From CAVYYW01 sp963772845 (GTDB taxonomy: Bacteria; Bacillota; Bacilli; Bacillales; Sporolactobacillaceae), in assembly GCA_963772845.1 (NCBI GenBank), contig CAVYYW010000010.1, positions 119,333-183,332 of the forward strand: DNA of 64,000 bases, in the 5' to 3' direction. Positions 50,265 to 58,426 of the stretch are shown one piece after another. Position 1 is the first letter of the stretch, and every line of letters starts with the position of its first letter. The notes under the pieces are model-generated. The model was not told where the DNA came from, made no database searches, and worked only from the letters and a program-made list of their open reading frames with translations. The translations under genes were made by a program, and so were the position numbers.

Positions 50265-51263
50265 ATGATGAGGCAGCCTGTTTTATCGATTGTGGTCCCG
50301 TGCTACAACGAAGAAGATGTCCTCTTTGAAACGAAGAATCAGCTTTTAAATATTCTTCAGGATTTAATTAGGGAAAAATTAATCAGCCATCAGAGCACGC
50401 TGCTTTTCGTGGATGATGGCAGTAAAGACAATACATGGCAGCAGATTTCCGCTTATACTGAGCAGTCAAAAGAGGTAGCAGGGTTAAAGCTTGCCAGAAA
50501 TTTTGGGCATCAAAAGGCGTTGCTAGCAGGTCTTTCTGCAGCCGTGCATCACTCGGATTGTGTCATCTCGGTGGATGCTGATCTGCAGGATGACATTCAT
50601 GCAATCAGGGAATTTGTGTTGAAGTTCCTGGAAGGGAATGATGTGGTGTATGGGGTGCGCCGCAACCGGGATACCGATTCCGCCTTTAAACGGACAACAG
50701 CTCAAGGCTTCTACCGTTTTATGAATAAAATGGGCATTGAACTCGTCTATAATCATGCAGACTATCGCTTGCTGAGCCAAAAGGCGCTGCTGGAGCTGCT
50801 CCGTTTTCAGGAATCCAACCTCTTTCTTCGCGGTGTCGTTCCGTTGGTTGGTTTTAAGTCTGCTGAAGTCTATTATGACCGGAAAGAACGATTTGCAGGG
50901 GATTCGAAATATCCTCTGAAAAAAATGCTGTCTTTTGCTTTTGACGGACTGACATCCTTTAGTGTTGCGCCGATTCGGCTGATTACACTGTTAGGTTTTC
51001 TCTCTTTCTTTTTAAGCACTATTGCGGGGATCTATGCTGTAGTTGAGAAGCTGACAAGCAATGTGGCTTCAGGATGGGCGTCACTTATGATTTCAATCTG
51101 GTTTATTGGGGGGCTGCTCCTGATGAGCATTGGACTGATCGGTGAATATATAGGGAAAATCTATGAAGAAGTGAAGCACCGTCCTCAATTTATTATAGAA
51201 TCGGATCTGTATACCTCCAATTTTCAGGAGTCATTCAAGATCCCTACCTCTACACACCGGTAA
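50265..51263 (+). CDS. CsbB/YkoT-like polyprenyl-phosphate glycosyltransferase
   Basis: A 332-residue GT2 enzyme with two C-terminal membrane helices (about 240-262 and 275-298). It should transfer a sugar from a nucleotide donor to undecaprenyl phosphate on the cytosolic face. Motifs are VVPCYNEE, FVDDGSKDNTW, SVDADLQDD (metal-binding DxD) and the FAGDSKYPLKKML segment. AGAAGGAG precedes ATG 50265. It is the first of three genes. The second is a GtrA-type flippase candidate and the third a GT-C like membrane protein, together the three-component glycosylation layout known for CsbB/YfhO systems. Confidence 0.92.
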   Translation: MMRQPVLSIVVPCYNEEDVLFETKNQLLNILQDLIREKLISHQSTLLFVDDGSKDNTWQQISAYTEQSKEVAGLKLARNFGHQKALLAGLSAAVHHSDCVISVDADLQDDIHAIREFVLKFLEGNDVVYGVRRNRDTDSAFKRTTAQGFYRFMNKMGIELVYNHADYRLLSQKALLELLRFQESNLFLRGVVPLVGFKSAEVYYDRKERFAGDSKYPLKKMLSFAFDGLTSFSVAPIRLITLLGFLSFFLSTIAGIYAVVEKLTSNVASGWASLMISIWFIGGLLLMSIGLIGEYIGKIYEEVKHRPQFIIESDLYTSNFQESFKIPTSTHR

Positions 51264-51271
51264 CTGTCAGT

Positions 51272-51685
51272 ATGAGACATTCTTTTGTACGGTTTCTGCT
51301 GGTTGGTATTGTGAATACAATTGTCGGTCTGTCTGTTATCTATTTTTTGCTTGATATCATTCACTTCTCTTACTGGATCGCTACGTTATCAGGCAACATA
51401 ATCGGGGCTGGGGTCAGTTTTTTTCTGAACAGATTTTTTACATTTAACAGCAAGCTTCCTGTTAGAAAAGGGATCCTGCCTTTTGCAGGTGTGATCCTTG
51501 TCTGCTACGTTCTTTCTTATGGGGCAGGAAAAAAGCTTGCTTTCTATCTTTTAACCATGACCCATCTTCTGCCGCTTTCTTATAGTTCTGAGTGCGCAGT
51601 ATTGATAGGGACAGGTCTTTATACAATAACGAACTACTTCGGACAAAAACACCTTGTTTTCCGCAGAAGTAACAACATCAGCTGA
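51272..51685 (+). CDS. GtrA-family membrane protein (putative lipid-linked sugar flippase)
   Basis: A 137-residue protein with four helices: FVRFLLVGIVNTIVGLSVIY, IATLSGNIIGAGVSFFLNRF, GILPFAGVILVCYVLSYGAG, and a final one near VLIGTGLYTITNYFGQ. The RFLLVGxxNT opening and NRFFTF motif identify GtrA (PF04138). In three-component glycosylation systems this protein is thought to move the undecaprenyl-linked sugar across the membrane. It begins eight bases after the glycosyltransferase stop with only a weak site, consistent with coupling. Confidence 0.9.
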   Translation: MRHSFVRFLLVGIVNTIVGLSVIYFLLDIIHFSYWIATLSGNIIGAGVSFFLNRFFTFNSKLPVRKGILPFAGVILVCYVLSYGAGKKLAFYLLTMTHLLPLSYSSECAVLIGTGLYTITNYFGQKHLVFRRSNNIS

Positions 51686-51732
51686 AAAGCAGCGCAACCC
51701 GTAATAAGGGCGGCAATCAGGGAGGAAACGAA

Positions 51733-53430
51733 ATGCTTCAAGCAAACCGGTCGTTTTTAGACCAGAATAAAAAAATAATTCTCGCGCTGATTATTCTACT
51801 GATCTACGTGCTTCCCTACTTTATATTAGGTCAAAATGCACATATGAGAGTATTGGACAATCTTGATTCGAATCTTGCCTGGTATAAGGTGCTTGCCGAA
51901 AGTCATACGCTTTTTGCGCCGCTTAATACCACCATTCCCCAAGTCATTAATGGGCTGCCTAGAGCGGATTACTACAGCCAATTTTACGGATATGTTCTAC
52001 TTAGCACGTATCTGCCGCCCACGCTCGCTTACGGATTGAATGAGCTGATTACGCGAGTTTTTGCTTTTATTGGGATGTATTTATTACTTAAAGATTATGT
52101 GGTAAAAGAAAGGAAATGGGACTGGATCCGGACAGGTGCTGCATTAACGTTTGCCTTAACACCGTTCTGGCCGTCGGGAATGCTCAGTCAGCTCGGTATG
52201 CCGCTTGCTTTGTGGGCCTTTTTAAATATCCGGGCAGGAAGCCGTTCATGGAAAAACGTTGCGGTTATTACACTTCTGCCGTTCTATTCTACATTTGTGC
52301 TGGGGTTCTTTTTCTTTTTAAGTGCACTTGGCGTATTCTGGCTTGTTGATGCGATTCGGAATAAGAAATGGAACCTGCATTTCTTAATTTCTATTGCTTA
52401 TATGACCATTATCTATTTATTTGTTGAGTACCGTCTTGTTTTTTCGATGCTGACACCGCATGCACCGACGAGCCGGGTAGATTTCAAGGAGTCAAAGCTT
52501 AGCCTTTCACATACAATTATCCTGTTCTTCAAAAACTTATTATGGGGACATAATCAGGATCCAACCATACATACACCGGTGATTACGGGTCTCGTAATCT
52601 TTGCGTTTATTATCATTTGGCGCAAAAAACTCTGGCAGCAGGAAAAAATGTTTGTTTGGCTAAGTATTTTTTACGCGGTTTTATCGCTTTGGTACGCTTT
52701 CTGGTTTTATCAGGGATGGGAGCCATTAAAAGAAAAATTCACGATTCTGACAACATTTAATTTTTCCAGATATCACTATTTTCATCCCATGGTAATATAC
52801 ACGATGTTTGCACTTTCTCTGAGGATTCTGTGGCAAAATGGGAAAACCGCCAAAAAGATGGCGAAAGTTCTTGTGATTGCGCAGATTATTATTTTATTCA
52901 GCTTTAATGAACAGATTCGCTATCATAATCAGCCAACGTATAAACAGTTTTTTGCGGTAAAACAGTTTAATGCGATTAAGAGCTATATTGGAAAACCTGT
53001 GGAGTCTTACCGTGTTGCAAGTATTGGGATTCACCCAGATATCGCGCAATATAACGGTCTTTACACCTTAGATACGTATAATAATTTCTATCCGCTGACC
53101 TATAAACGGCACTTCAGAAAAATTATTGCTAAAGAGTTGGCCAAAAACCATACGATTAAAACGTATTTTGATGACTGGGGAAGCCGGTGTTATCTTTTCA
53201 CAGCACAGCTTGGTAAGCATTATATGTTTACGAAACAGTCAACGGTTCACCTGAAACATTTGGAGCTGAATCTCAAGCCCTTTAAAGAAATGGGCGGGCA
53301 ATATATTCTTTCAGCAGTGCCGATCGATCATCCAGAACAGACGGGATTAACCTTTAAAAAGGCATTTAATTCTTCTGATTCAGCCTGGAAAATTTATCTT
53401 TATGAAGTGAGTGAAAAATCCCAGTCTTGA
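51733..53430 (+). CDS. DUF6044/YkoS-like polytopic membrane glycosyltransferase
   Basis: A 565-residue membrane protein with about ten helices followed by a C-terminal soluble part. An early acidic motif (RVLDNLDSNLAWYKVL) after the first helix is where GT-C enzymes carry the catalytic acid. Length and motifs such as NGLPRADYYSQFYGYVLLST and ALTPFWPSGMLSQLGMPLA resemble B. subtilis YkoS (DUF6044). As the third member of the module it would transfer the sugar from the lipid carrier to an outer acceptor such as a teichoic acid. GGGAGG precedes the ATG. Confidence 0.85.
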   Translation: MLQANRSFLDQNKKIILALIILLIYVLPYFILGQNAHMRVLDNLDSNLAWYKVLAESHTLFAPLNTTIPQVINGLPRADYYSQFYGYVLLSTYLPPTLAYGLNELITRVFAFIGMYLLLKDYVVKERKWDWIRTGAALTFALTPFWPSGMLSQLGMPLALWAFLNIRAGSRSWKNVAVITLLPFYSTFVLGFFFFLSALGVFWLVDAIRNKKWNLHFLISIAYMTIIYLFVEYRLVFSMLTPHAPTSRVDFKESKLSLSHTIILFFKNLLWGHNQDPTIHTPVITGLVIFAFIIIWRKKLWQQEKMFVWLSIFYAVLSLWYAFWFYQGWEPLKEKFTILTTFNFSRYHYFHPMVIYTMFALSLRILWQNGKTAKKMAKVLVIAQIIILFSFNEQIRYHNQPTYKQFFAVKQFNAIKSYIGKPVESYRVASIGIHPDIAQYNGLYTLDTYNNFYPLTYKRHFRKIIAKELAKNHTIKTYFDDWGSRCYLFTAQLGKHYMFTKQSTVHLKHLELNLKPFKEMGGQYILSAVPIDHPEQTGLTFKKAFNSSDSAWKIYLYEVSEKSQS

Positions 53431-53454
53431 CAAAAAAATGAAGCATGGTATTCT
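53427..53454 (+). promoter_or_regulatory. Promoter of the SAM riboswitch transcript
   Basis: TTGACA at 53427-53432 overlaps the stop codon of the upstream gene. TATTCT at 53449-53454 is 16 bp away, with TATAAA as a second candidate at 53454-53459. It places the start of the riboswitch RNA just before its P1 stem. Confidence 0.65.
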
Positions 53455-53479
53455 ATAAAATAAATTCCATAGTCTTATA

Positions 53480-53660
53480 TTCCTTATTTAGAGTCGGGGG
53501 AGGAATCTGGTCCCATGATCCCGCAGCAACCCTTTTGACACTTTGTGTGAACCGCGTGAAGTGCAGAGAAACGAAGGAATCGCCATGAAAAAGCGATCAT
53601 CCGGATTTTCTTTAGAGAAGGTGCTCATTCCAGCAGGGTAATGCCTGAACAATAAGGAAG
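53480..53660 (+). ncRNA. SAM-I (S-box) riboswitch aptamer
   Basis: The S-box order is clear: TAGAGTCGGGGGAGG, the core CTGGTCCCATGATCCCGCAG with GCAACC, a variable P3 and P4 region, and AAGGTGCTCATTCCAGCAG with GTAATGCCTGAA. P1 pairs TTCCTTATT (53480-53488) with AATAAGGAA (53651-53659). The 3' P1 arm AATAAGGAAG can also pair with CTTCCTTAT in the terminator loop region, giving the antiterminator. All parts of the SAM-controlled switch are therefore intact. No methionine or cysteine gene follows; repeats fill the next 1.1 kb. Confidence 0.92.
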
Positions 53661-53671
53661 GGGATACGTTA

Positions 53672-53706
53672 TAAAAGGCCTCTTCCTTATGGAAGAGGCT
53701 TTTTGG
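53672..53706 (+). terminator. Terminator of the SAM riboswitch
   Basis: GCCTCTTCC pairs with GGAAGAGGC around TTAT, extended by A/T pairs, and is followed by five T. Its loop and 3' arm overlap the antiterminator pairing with 53651-53660. Confidence 0.9.
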
Positions 53707-53759
53707 AATTTCCGTGATCTTGATCGCGATGAACGCTCGCCCTGCACAAATAGGAATGG

Positions 53760-53960
53760 CTACTGAAAAAGTCTATCGGTCTCATCATTCCTTTTGATTT
53801 CGCTCTAGGCAGCTCGCTTTCCGCGGGCAAGGCTTCAGACTCTCATGCCCATAGTAAGTGGGTAGGATCGCGTTATCCCGCATGGCTTGCTGAGAGTCAG
53901 CTGACTCCGCAAATGTTCGCTGCGGGCGTCTCGAACTTTCCCGGAGCAGCTCGGCCTTTA
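53760..53960 (+). repeat. R3 repeat, variant copy directly after the riboswitch
   Basis: Terminal motif GGCTACTGAAAAAGTC at 53758, then TTTTGATTTCGCTCTAGGCA and GCTCGCTTTCCGCGGGCAAG and GGCTTCAGAC. The hairpin segment is replaced by an unrelated stretch with TCATGCCCATAGTAAGTGGG and GCATGGCTTGCTGAGAGTCA, then GCTGACTCCGC and GGGCGTCTCGAAC close it. Confidence 0.65.
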
Positions 53961-54364
53961 ATGGCAAAGGGATCTCAGTCTTTAGCAATCAGTGGACTCT
54001 CAAGGAACCAGACTGAGCAATTCTTTGATGGAATCTCAAGCAAGATCATAAATACGGAGGTTTTTCAGTAGCCTCACGTCGATCTTGCAGACTTGACATA
54101 ACATCTTTGGAACTACATCGCACGATGAAAATTCAAGTCACTTTCGAAGCAAATTAATTAGTCAGATAATGCGGCCAGTGAAAAATCCGCTATCCGAAAA
54201 TGCGGCATCCGTTCGCTTGCCGGGGACGAACGTTCAAGCCACCGATTTCGTTTTTCATGGCGGAATCTCGGTCGGACCGATTAAGCAGAGAAAGGAAAAT
54301 TTGTAGCCACAAATGACTATTAAAGGGCATCGACAGGCAACAAAAAAGTTAATTGAATCGAAAG
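53961..54364. other. Gene-free spacer with R3 flank pieces
   Basis: No coding frame with a start site. AATCAGTGGACTCTCAAGG, TTTGATGGAATCTCAAGCAA and GGAGGTTTTTCAGTAGCC resemble flanks of R3 copies at 41660 and 46540. GCCAGTGAAAAATCCGC near 54172 is another terminal motif without a core. No remnant of a methionine-related gene is recognisable. Confidence 0.5.
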
Positions 54365-54660
54365 GTGCCAGACTCCTCTAAAATGCGCACACTCTTAGAT
54401 GAAAGCTAGAAATACCCGAGACTCCTCGAAAATGCGCATACTCTTAGCTGAAAGCTAGAAATACCCGAGACTCCTGCGGAAGCAGCACGCGTCCGAAGAT
54501 CCACTTTGGCGCACAAAGAAATCACGCGAAAGTTAGCTGAGGCCGTGCCCGCGGAAAGCGAGGGTATTTCCGCTTTCAATGTATGGCGACCGCATTTTCA
54601 TCGTGCGGGGTGAATTCAAGGATGTTTCAAGTCCTGCGGAACGTCCGATGGCGCCTGCAT
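54365..54660 (-). repeat. R3 interspersed repeat, orientation B
   Basis: GCCAGACTCCTCTAAAATGC, then a duplicated block (ACTCTTAGATGAAAGCTAGA and ACTCTTAGCTGAAAGCTAGA, 60 bp apart), GCACGCGTCCGAAGATCCAC, TTTGGCG, ACGCGAAAGTTAGCTGAGGC, CGTGCCCGCGGAAAGCGAGG and TCAAGGATGTTTCAAGTCCT. The internal 60-bp duplication is unique to this copy. Confidence 0.8.
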
Positions 54661-54853
54661 GAAGAGTGCCGCATGGGAACGCAGATTTAATTAATGAGCA
54701 GGTCCGTTCCTCAATCAACGGAGGATCACTTTAAAAAACGCCAAACTATGGCATCAATGGATGAAGATAAGGAGATAATTGTAAGCAGAGGCGGGAGTTG
54801 ATGGCAGACGTGCCAGCGTATTCATAAACTTGTAAAGCTCGGAGGTAAAGAAA

Positions 54854-55039
54854 ATGGCAAACTTGAGAGAGGCTGTGAGAGAGGAAAAAGAACGTTTAAT
54901 TACCCAATTGCTCGGGCATGGTGTTTACAAAAAAGAAAAAAAGCATTTGTTTGAATTGACGCTCGGAGAACTGGAGAAAACATATAAAGACGTGGTTGAG
55001 GAAAATAAGAGTCCAACCGTTTTGAAAGAAAAAAAGTAA
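54854..55039 (+). CDS. FbpA-like small basic protein
   Basis: A 61-residue helical charged protein. NLREAVREEKERLITQLLGHGVYKKEKK followed by LFELTLGELEKTYKDVVEE, split by one short loop, resembles Fur-regulated basic protein FbpA and relatives (AVExxKxxLIxxLLxxGxxKxxxxxLYELTLSELExxY). These proteins assist the iron-sparing response in B. subtilis. No convincing Fur box is visible upstream, so regulation is open. GGAGGTAA lies eight bases before the ATG. The isochorismatase gene follows 37 bp after the stop. Confidence 0.65.
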   Translation: MANLREAVREEKERLITQLLGHGVYKKEKKHLFELTLGELEKTYKDVVEENKSPTVLKEKK

Positions 55040-55076
55040 GCGGCGGAATATCAACCTGATGGAAGGGAAAGAGCTT

Positions 55077-55694
55077 ATGAAGCATAAAACTCATGAACAA
55101 AACCAACACCGGAATTCTGCAGCCCTCTTATTAATTGATACACTGAATACAATGGATTTTGAAGAAGCAGATTTACTGCTTGAACAGGCCAAACAAATGA
55201 TTGAGCCCCTTGTAAGCTTGAAAAAACGTGCGAAAGAGGCAGGCCTGCCGGTTATTTATGTTAATGACAACTATGGCGCCTGGCAATCTGATCTCCATCA
55301 TATTATTAAGCAGGCTGAAAAAGGACCGGGCGGCTGGATCGTTGACAAGCTGCATCCGCAGGAAGATGATTATTTTATTGTTAAACCTAAGCATTCAGGG
55401 TTTTTCTCCACGCCGCTTGCAACGCTGCTCGGACAGTTGAAGGTGAACACGCTGATTATTGCGGGAATGGCTGGAAACATCTGTGTATTATTTACTGCAA
55501 ATGATGCTTATATGCGTGATTACAAGGTGATCGTACCAGCCGATTGCTGCGCTTCTAATACAGAAAATGACAACGAATATGCGCTTCGTCTCATGAAAAA
55601 TAATTTGGGTGCCAACATTGATAAAGAAAGAAATATCGATTTGGACGAAATTATAAAATGTGCGGCTGAAAGAAATCCGAAAACACTCTATTAA
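55077..55694 (+). CDS. Isochorismatase-fold cysteine hydrolase
   Basis: A 205-residue hydrolase of the isochorismatase/nicotinamidase fold. The catalytic triad is Asp21 in ALLLIDTLNTMDF, Lys in IVKPKHSGFFSTPL and Cys in AGMAGNICVLFTANDAYMRD. The substrate is probably an amide or nicotinamide-like compound; the family name does not prove isochorismate. I chose ATG 55077, with GGAAGGGAAAGAG upstream. It is one of two such genes in 3 kb; the other is at 57827. Confidence 0.87.
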   Translation: MKHKTHEQNQHRNSAALLLIDTLNTMDFEEADLLLEQAKQMIEPLVSLKKRAKEAGLPVIYVNDNYGAWQSDLHHIIKQAEKGPGGWIVDKLHPQEDDYFIVKPKHSGFFSTPLATLLGQLKVNTLIIAGMAGNICVLFTANDAYMRDYKVIVPADCCASNTENDNEYALRLMKNNLGANIDKERNIDLDEIIKCAAERNPKTLY

Positions 55695-55732
55695 TAAATA
55701 GGGAAGCGCCGGATTTCCAGCGCCTATTTATA
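55693..55732. terminator. Hairpin between convergent genes
   Basis: AAATAGG...GCGC pairs with GCGC...CCTATTT, with a 3-nt internal asymmetry. The A/T flanks could support termination on both strands, but the T-run is weak. Confidence 0.5.
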
Positions 55733-55748
55733 ATGCTATGATCTGAGG

Positions 55749-56612
55749 TTATTTCATTAAATAGGAGAGGACTTCAGGAAGCGGGACAGTTGTTGACATG
55801 AAATGATTTAAGCCGCTTAATGCAGTCAGTTCTGCGGATGGGATTTGCTCTGATAAAAACTGAGAATGCGCAAACGGAACCGTCTTATCATCCTTGCTAT
55901 GCCAGAAATGAACAGGGGTTCTAATGGTTTCAGCTTCGAATCCCCAGTGTTTTGAGAAATTTCGGTAGTCGGCAATCAGTCCGCTTCCATGGAAGGTTGC
56001 TTCATATAAAGCTGCTTCATACCCGGTGATCATTTCTTCGGGTATTTTTTTTCGTTCTTCTTTCGGTATATCGTTCAGAGCTGTCCGTATAAATGGATAA
56101 GGGTCCTGATGAATCCGGCTGGCGAGCTCATTCAGTATTTCCGGGGAATGCCTTGCTGCCCTGATCCTTTCTTGCTCCTGTGCTGAAAGCAGTTCAGCCA
56201 TAGCGTCGATATACACCGGACCCATACCGGCTAAAATGGCTGTCTTCTGAACACGGGAGCCAAAAGCATGCGCACAGGCTAAAGCATAGGGACCGCCACC
56301 TGATATGCCAACCAGGGAAAAACACTGGATGCCCAAGTGATCGGTAAATTCATGTATATCCTTAATCCATTGCTGCATTGTCCAGTTGTCCGCAGGATCC
56401 GAAAGGCCGTAGCCAGGACGTTCAACTGCAAAAACACGGAAAGGCAGTTCTGTGTTCTCTATCAGTATTTTCTCAATAAGCAGCGCGGACGGGTTTAACC
56501 GTGCAGAGGGTGTGCCATGAATATAAAGCAAGGGTTTATGACCCTGATGGCCGAATTCGCCATAGCCAAGCTCCCGTCCATCTGACATTAATAACGTATG
56601 ATCTTCTATCAA
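55749..56612 (-). CDS. Alpha/beta-hydrolase
   Basis: A 287-residue soluble hydrolase. The nucleophile elbow GISGGGP gives Ser104, the oxyanion motif is YIHGTPSAR near residue 30, Asp is in SKDDKTVPFAHS, and the catalytic His is in LSGLNHFMST. The start is TTG 56612, with AAAGGATGGGGG upstream. The substrate is not predictable: prolyl iminopeptidase-like and haloperoxidase-like members look similar. It is convergent with the isochorismatase-fold gene and divergent from threonine aldolase. Confidence 0.85.
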   Translation of the reverse strand: MIEDHTLLMSDGRELGYGEFGHQGHKPLLYIHGTPSARLNPSALLIEKILIENTELPFRVFAVERPGYGLSDPADNWTMQQWIKDIHEFTDHLGIQCFSLVGISGGGPYALACAHAFGSRVQKTAILAGMGPVYIDAMAELLSAQEQERIRAARHSPEILNELASRIHQDPYPFIRTALNDIPKEERKKIPEEMITGYEAALYEATFHGSGLIADYRNFSKHWGFEAETIRTPVHFWHSKDDKTVPFAHSQFLSEQIPSAELTALSGLNHFMSTTVPLPEVLSYLMK

Positions 56613-56762
56613 AAGCCCCCATCCTTTCTATCTCCCTCAAGTGTTTTATTATCACATTCGACATGAGCAGAAATTTTCCTCTAAAACAGGTTCATTGTTT
56701 GTTAAAATAAAAGAATAATGCTACGAAAGCAAACATTAACTTTTTAAGAGAGCGGGGATAAT

Positions 56763-57797
56763 ATGATCGATTTACGAAGTGATACCGTAACGAAACCGAC
56801 AGCTGCGATGCGAAGAGCTGCTTTTGAGGCAGAAGTGGGTGATGACGTCTATGGGGAAGATGCTTCCGTGATCAAACTGGAGGAGACGGCTGCTGAGCTC
56901 CTTGGGAAAGAAAAAGCTTTGTTTGTAACAAGCGGAACTCAAGGTAATCAAATCGCTGTGCTGACCCATTGCCGTCCAGGCAGTGAAATAATATTGGAGG
57001 CGGATGCCCACATTTTTTATTATGAAGGGGCAGCGATTTCAGCCTTTGCTGGAGTGCAGCCAAGGGCAGTAAAAGGTGTGAAGGGAGCAATGAATCCGGA
57101 AGATGTGAAGGCAGCCATTCGTGCTGAGGACATTCATTTTCCCGAAACCTCTTTAATTTGTCTTGAAAACACGCATAACCGGGCAGGCGGAGCTGTGCTC
57201 TCTCTTGACCACATGAAGCAAGTTTACGAGGTGGCAACGACCCATAATGTGCCTTTACATCTCGATGGGGCCAGGCTTTTTAATGCCTCCGCAGCCACTG
57301 GAATCCCTGTAAAAGCGTTCGCAGAACAGACGGATACTGTCCAGATATGCCTATCGAAAGGCCTTGGAGCGCCAGTAGGATCCATCATTGCCGGCTCAGA
57401 AGACTTCATTTATCGGGCAAGAAAATGGCGGAAACGGCTGGGCGGAGGACTGCGTCAGGCAGGAATAATCGCAGCCCCTGGTTATATTGCTCTTACCGAA
57501 ATGACTGAAAGGCTCAAAGAAGATCACCGGCTTGCACAGTTACTAAAAAATGGCCTTAATCAAATGGATGGCTATTTCGTTGAAAATGATGTTGATACGA
57601 ACATTGTTATGCTCAATGTGAAAGACAGCGGATATAATGCCGCAGAATTTGCAGGGATTCTCAAGGATAATGGGATACTTGCCTCTGCATTTGGACCCAG
57701 TACGCTCCGCTTAACAACACATTATGATGTATCCGATCAAGACATTAATAGCGTACTAAATATCATTCGGGAAATTCGTGCCGGTGCTGGGGTCTGA
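56763..57797 (+). CDS. ltaE: Low-specificity L-threonine aldolase
   Basis: A 344-residue fold-type I PLP enzyme cleaving L-threonine or allo-threonine to glycine and acetaldehyde. It opens with the family hallmark MIDLRSDTVTKPTAAMRRA. The PLP lysine is Lys199 in CLSKGLGAPVGS, the cofactor aspartate is in VPLHLDGARLFNA, and HIFYYEGAAIS carries the ring-stacking His. Length equals the family. The ATG follows AGCGGGG. The second isochorismatase-fold gene starts 29 bp after the stop, suggesting an operon. Confidence 0.93.
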   Translation: MIDLRSDTVTKPTAAMRRAAFEAEVGDDVYGEDASVIKLEETAAELLGKEKALFVTSGTQGNQIAVLTHCRPGSEIILEADAHIFYYEGAAISAFAGVQPRAVKGVKGAMNPEDVKAAIRAEDIHFPETSLICLENTHNRAGGAVLSLDHMKQVYEVATTHNVPLHLDGARLFNASAATGIPVKAFAEQTDTVQICLSKGLGAPVGSIIAGSEDFIYRARKWRKRLGGGLRQAGIIAAPGYIALTEMTERLKEDHRLAQLLKNGLNQMDGYFVENDVDTNIVMLNVKDSGYNAAEFAGILKDNGILASAFGPSTLRLTTHYDVSDQDINSVLNIIREIRAGAGV

Positions 57798-57826
57798 TTC
57801 TGTATTTATAAAAGGAGAATGAGAAA

Positions 57827-58387
57827 ATGGCGTATGCGATGACAGCGGCTTTGCTGATTATTGACGTGCAAGAGGGATTTAATGAGACCGCTTTCTGGGG
57901 GGAGCGAAATAACCCTGAGGCAGAAAAGAATATTAAGAGACTGCTTGAAGCCTGGCGGAAATCCTGCCGCCCAGTAATTCATGTCCAGCATCTCTCAAAA
58001 AATGAAGACTCTCCTTTGTATGAGAAGAAAGAAGGAGCAGGGATTAAGCGTGAGGCATTCCCTCTGAAGGGTGAACCCGTTTTTCAAAAGCATGTTAACA
58101 GTGCGTTTATCGGCACAGATCTGGAAAAATATCTGCATAGTCACGGCATCAGTGACTTGGTCATTGTAGGGTTAACGACCGATCATTGTGTGTCAACAAC
58201 CATACGGATGGCAAGGAATCTAGGCTTTAACGTGACGCTCGCAGGGGATGCTGCAGCCACCTTTGAGCGGACAGGGAAGGACGGGCAGTACTATTCAGCT
58301 GAAGAGATTCACCGGATTCACCTTGTCAGCTTACAAGATGAATTTGCCGATGTCGTGATGACAGACGATCTGCTTAAAGCATTATAA
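57827..58387 (+). CDS. Isochorismatase-fold cysteine hydrolase (YrdC-like)
   Basis: A 186-residue hydrolase with the triad Asp13 in LLIIDVQEGF, Lys88 in VFQKHVNSAF and Cys121 in GLTTDHCVSTTIRMA. It has the cis-peptide region before the cysteine that is typical of the family. It differs clearly from the 55077 protein, so it is not a recent duplicate. AAGGAGAATGAG lies before the ATG. It is probably cotranscribed with threonine aldolase. The substrate is unknown. Confidence 0.87.
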   Translation: MAYAMTAALLIIDVQEGFNETAFWGERNNPEAEKNIKRLLEAWRKSCRPVIHVQHLSKNEDSPLYEKKEGAGIKREAFPLKGEPVFQKHVNSAFIGTDLEKYLHSHGISDLVIVGLTTDHCVSTTIRMARNLGFNVTLAGDAAATFERTGKDGQYYSAEEIHRIHLVSLQDEFADVVMTDDLLKAL

Positions 58388-58426
58388 ATGGCGATACCAT
58401 AACACCAGCTGAAGCAGAGAGGTCTA

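Noticed and set aside
55077..58387. Tandem duplication of isochor­ismatase-fold genes
   Set aside because: The two proteins share only fold motifs and differ in length and in the residues around the triad, so they are not recent duplicates.
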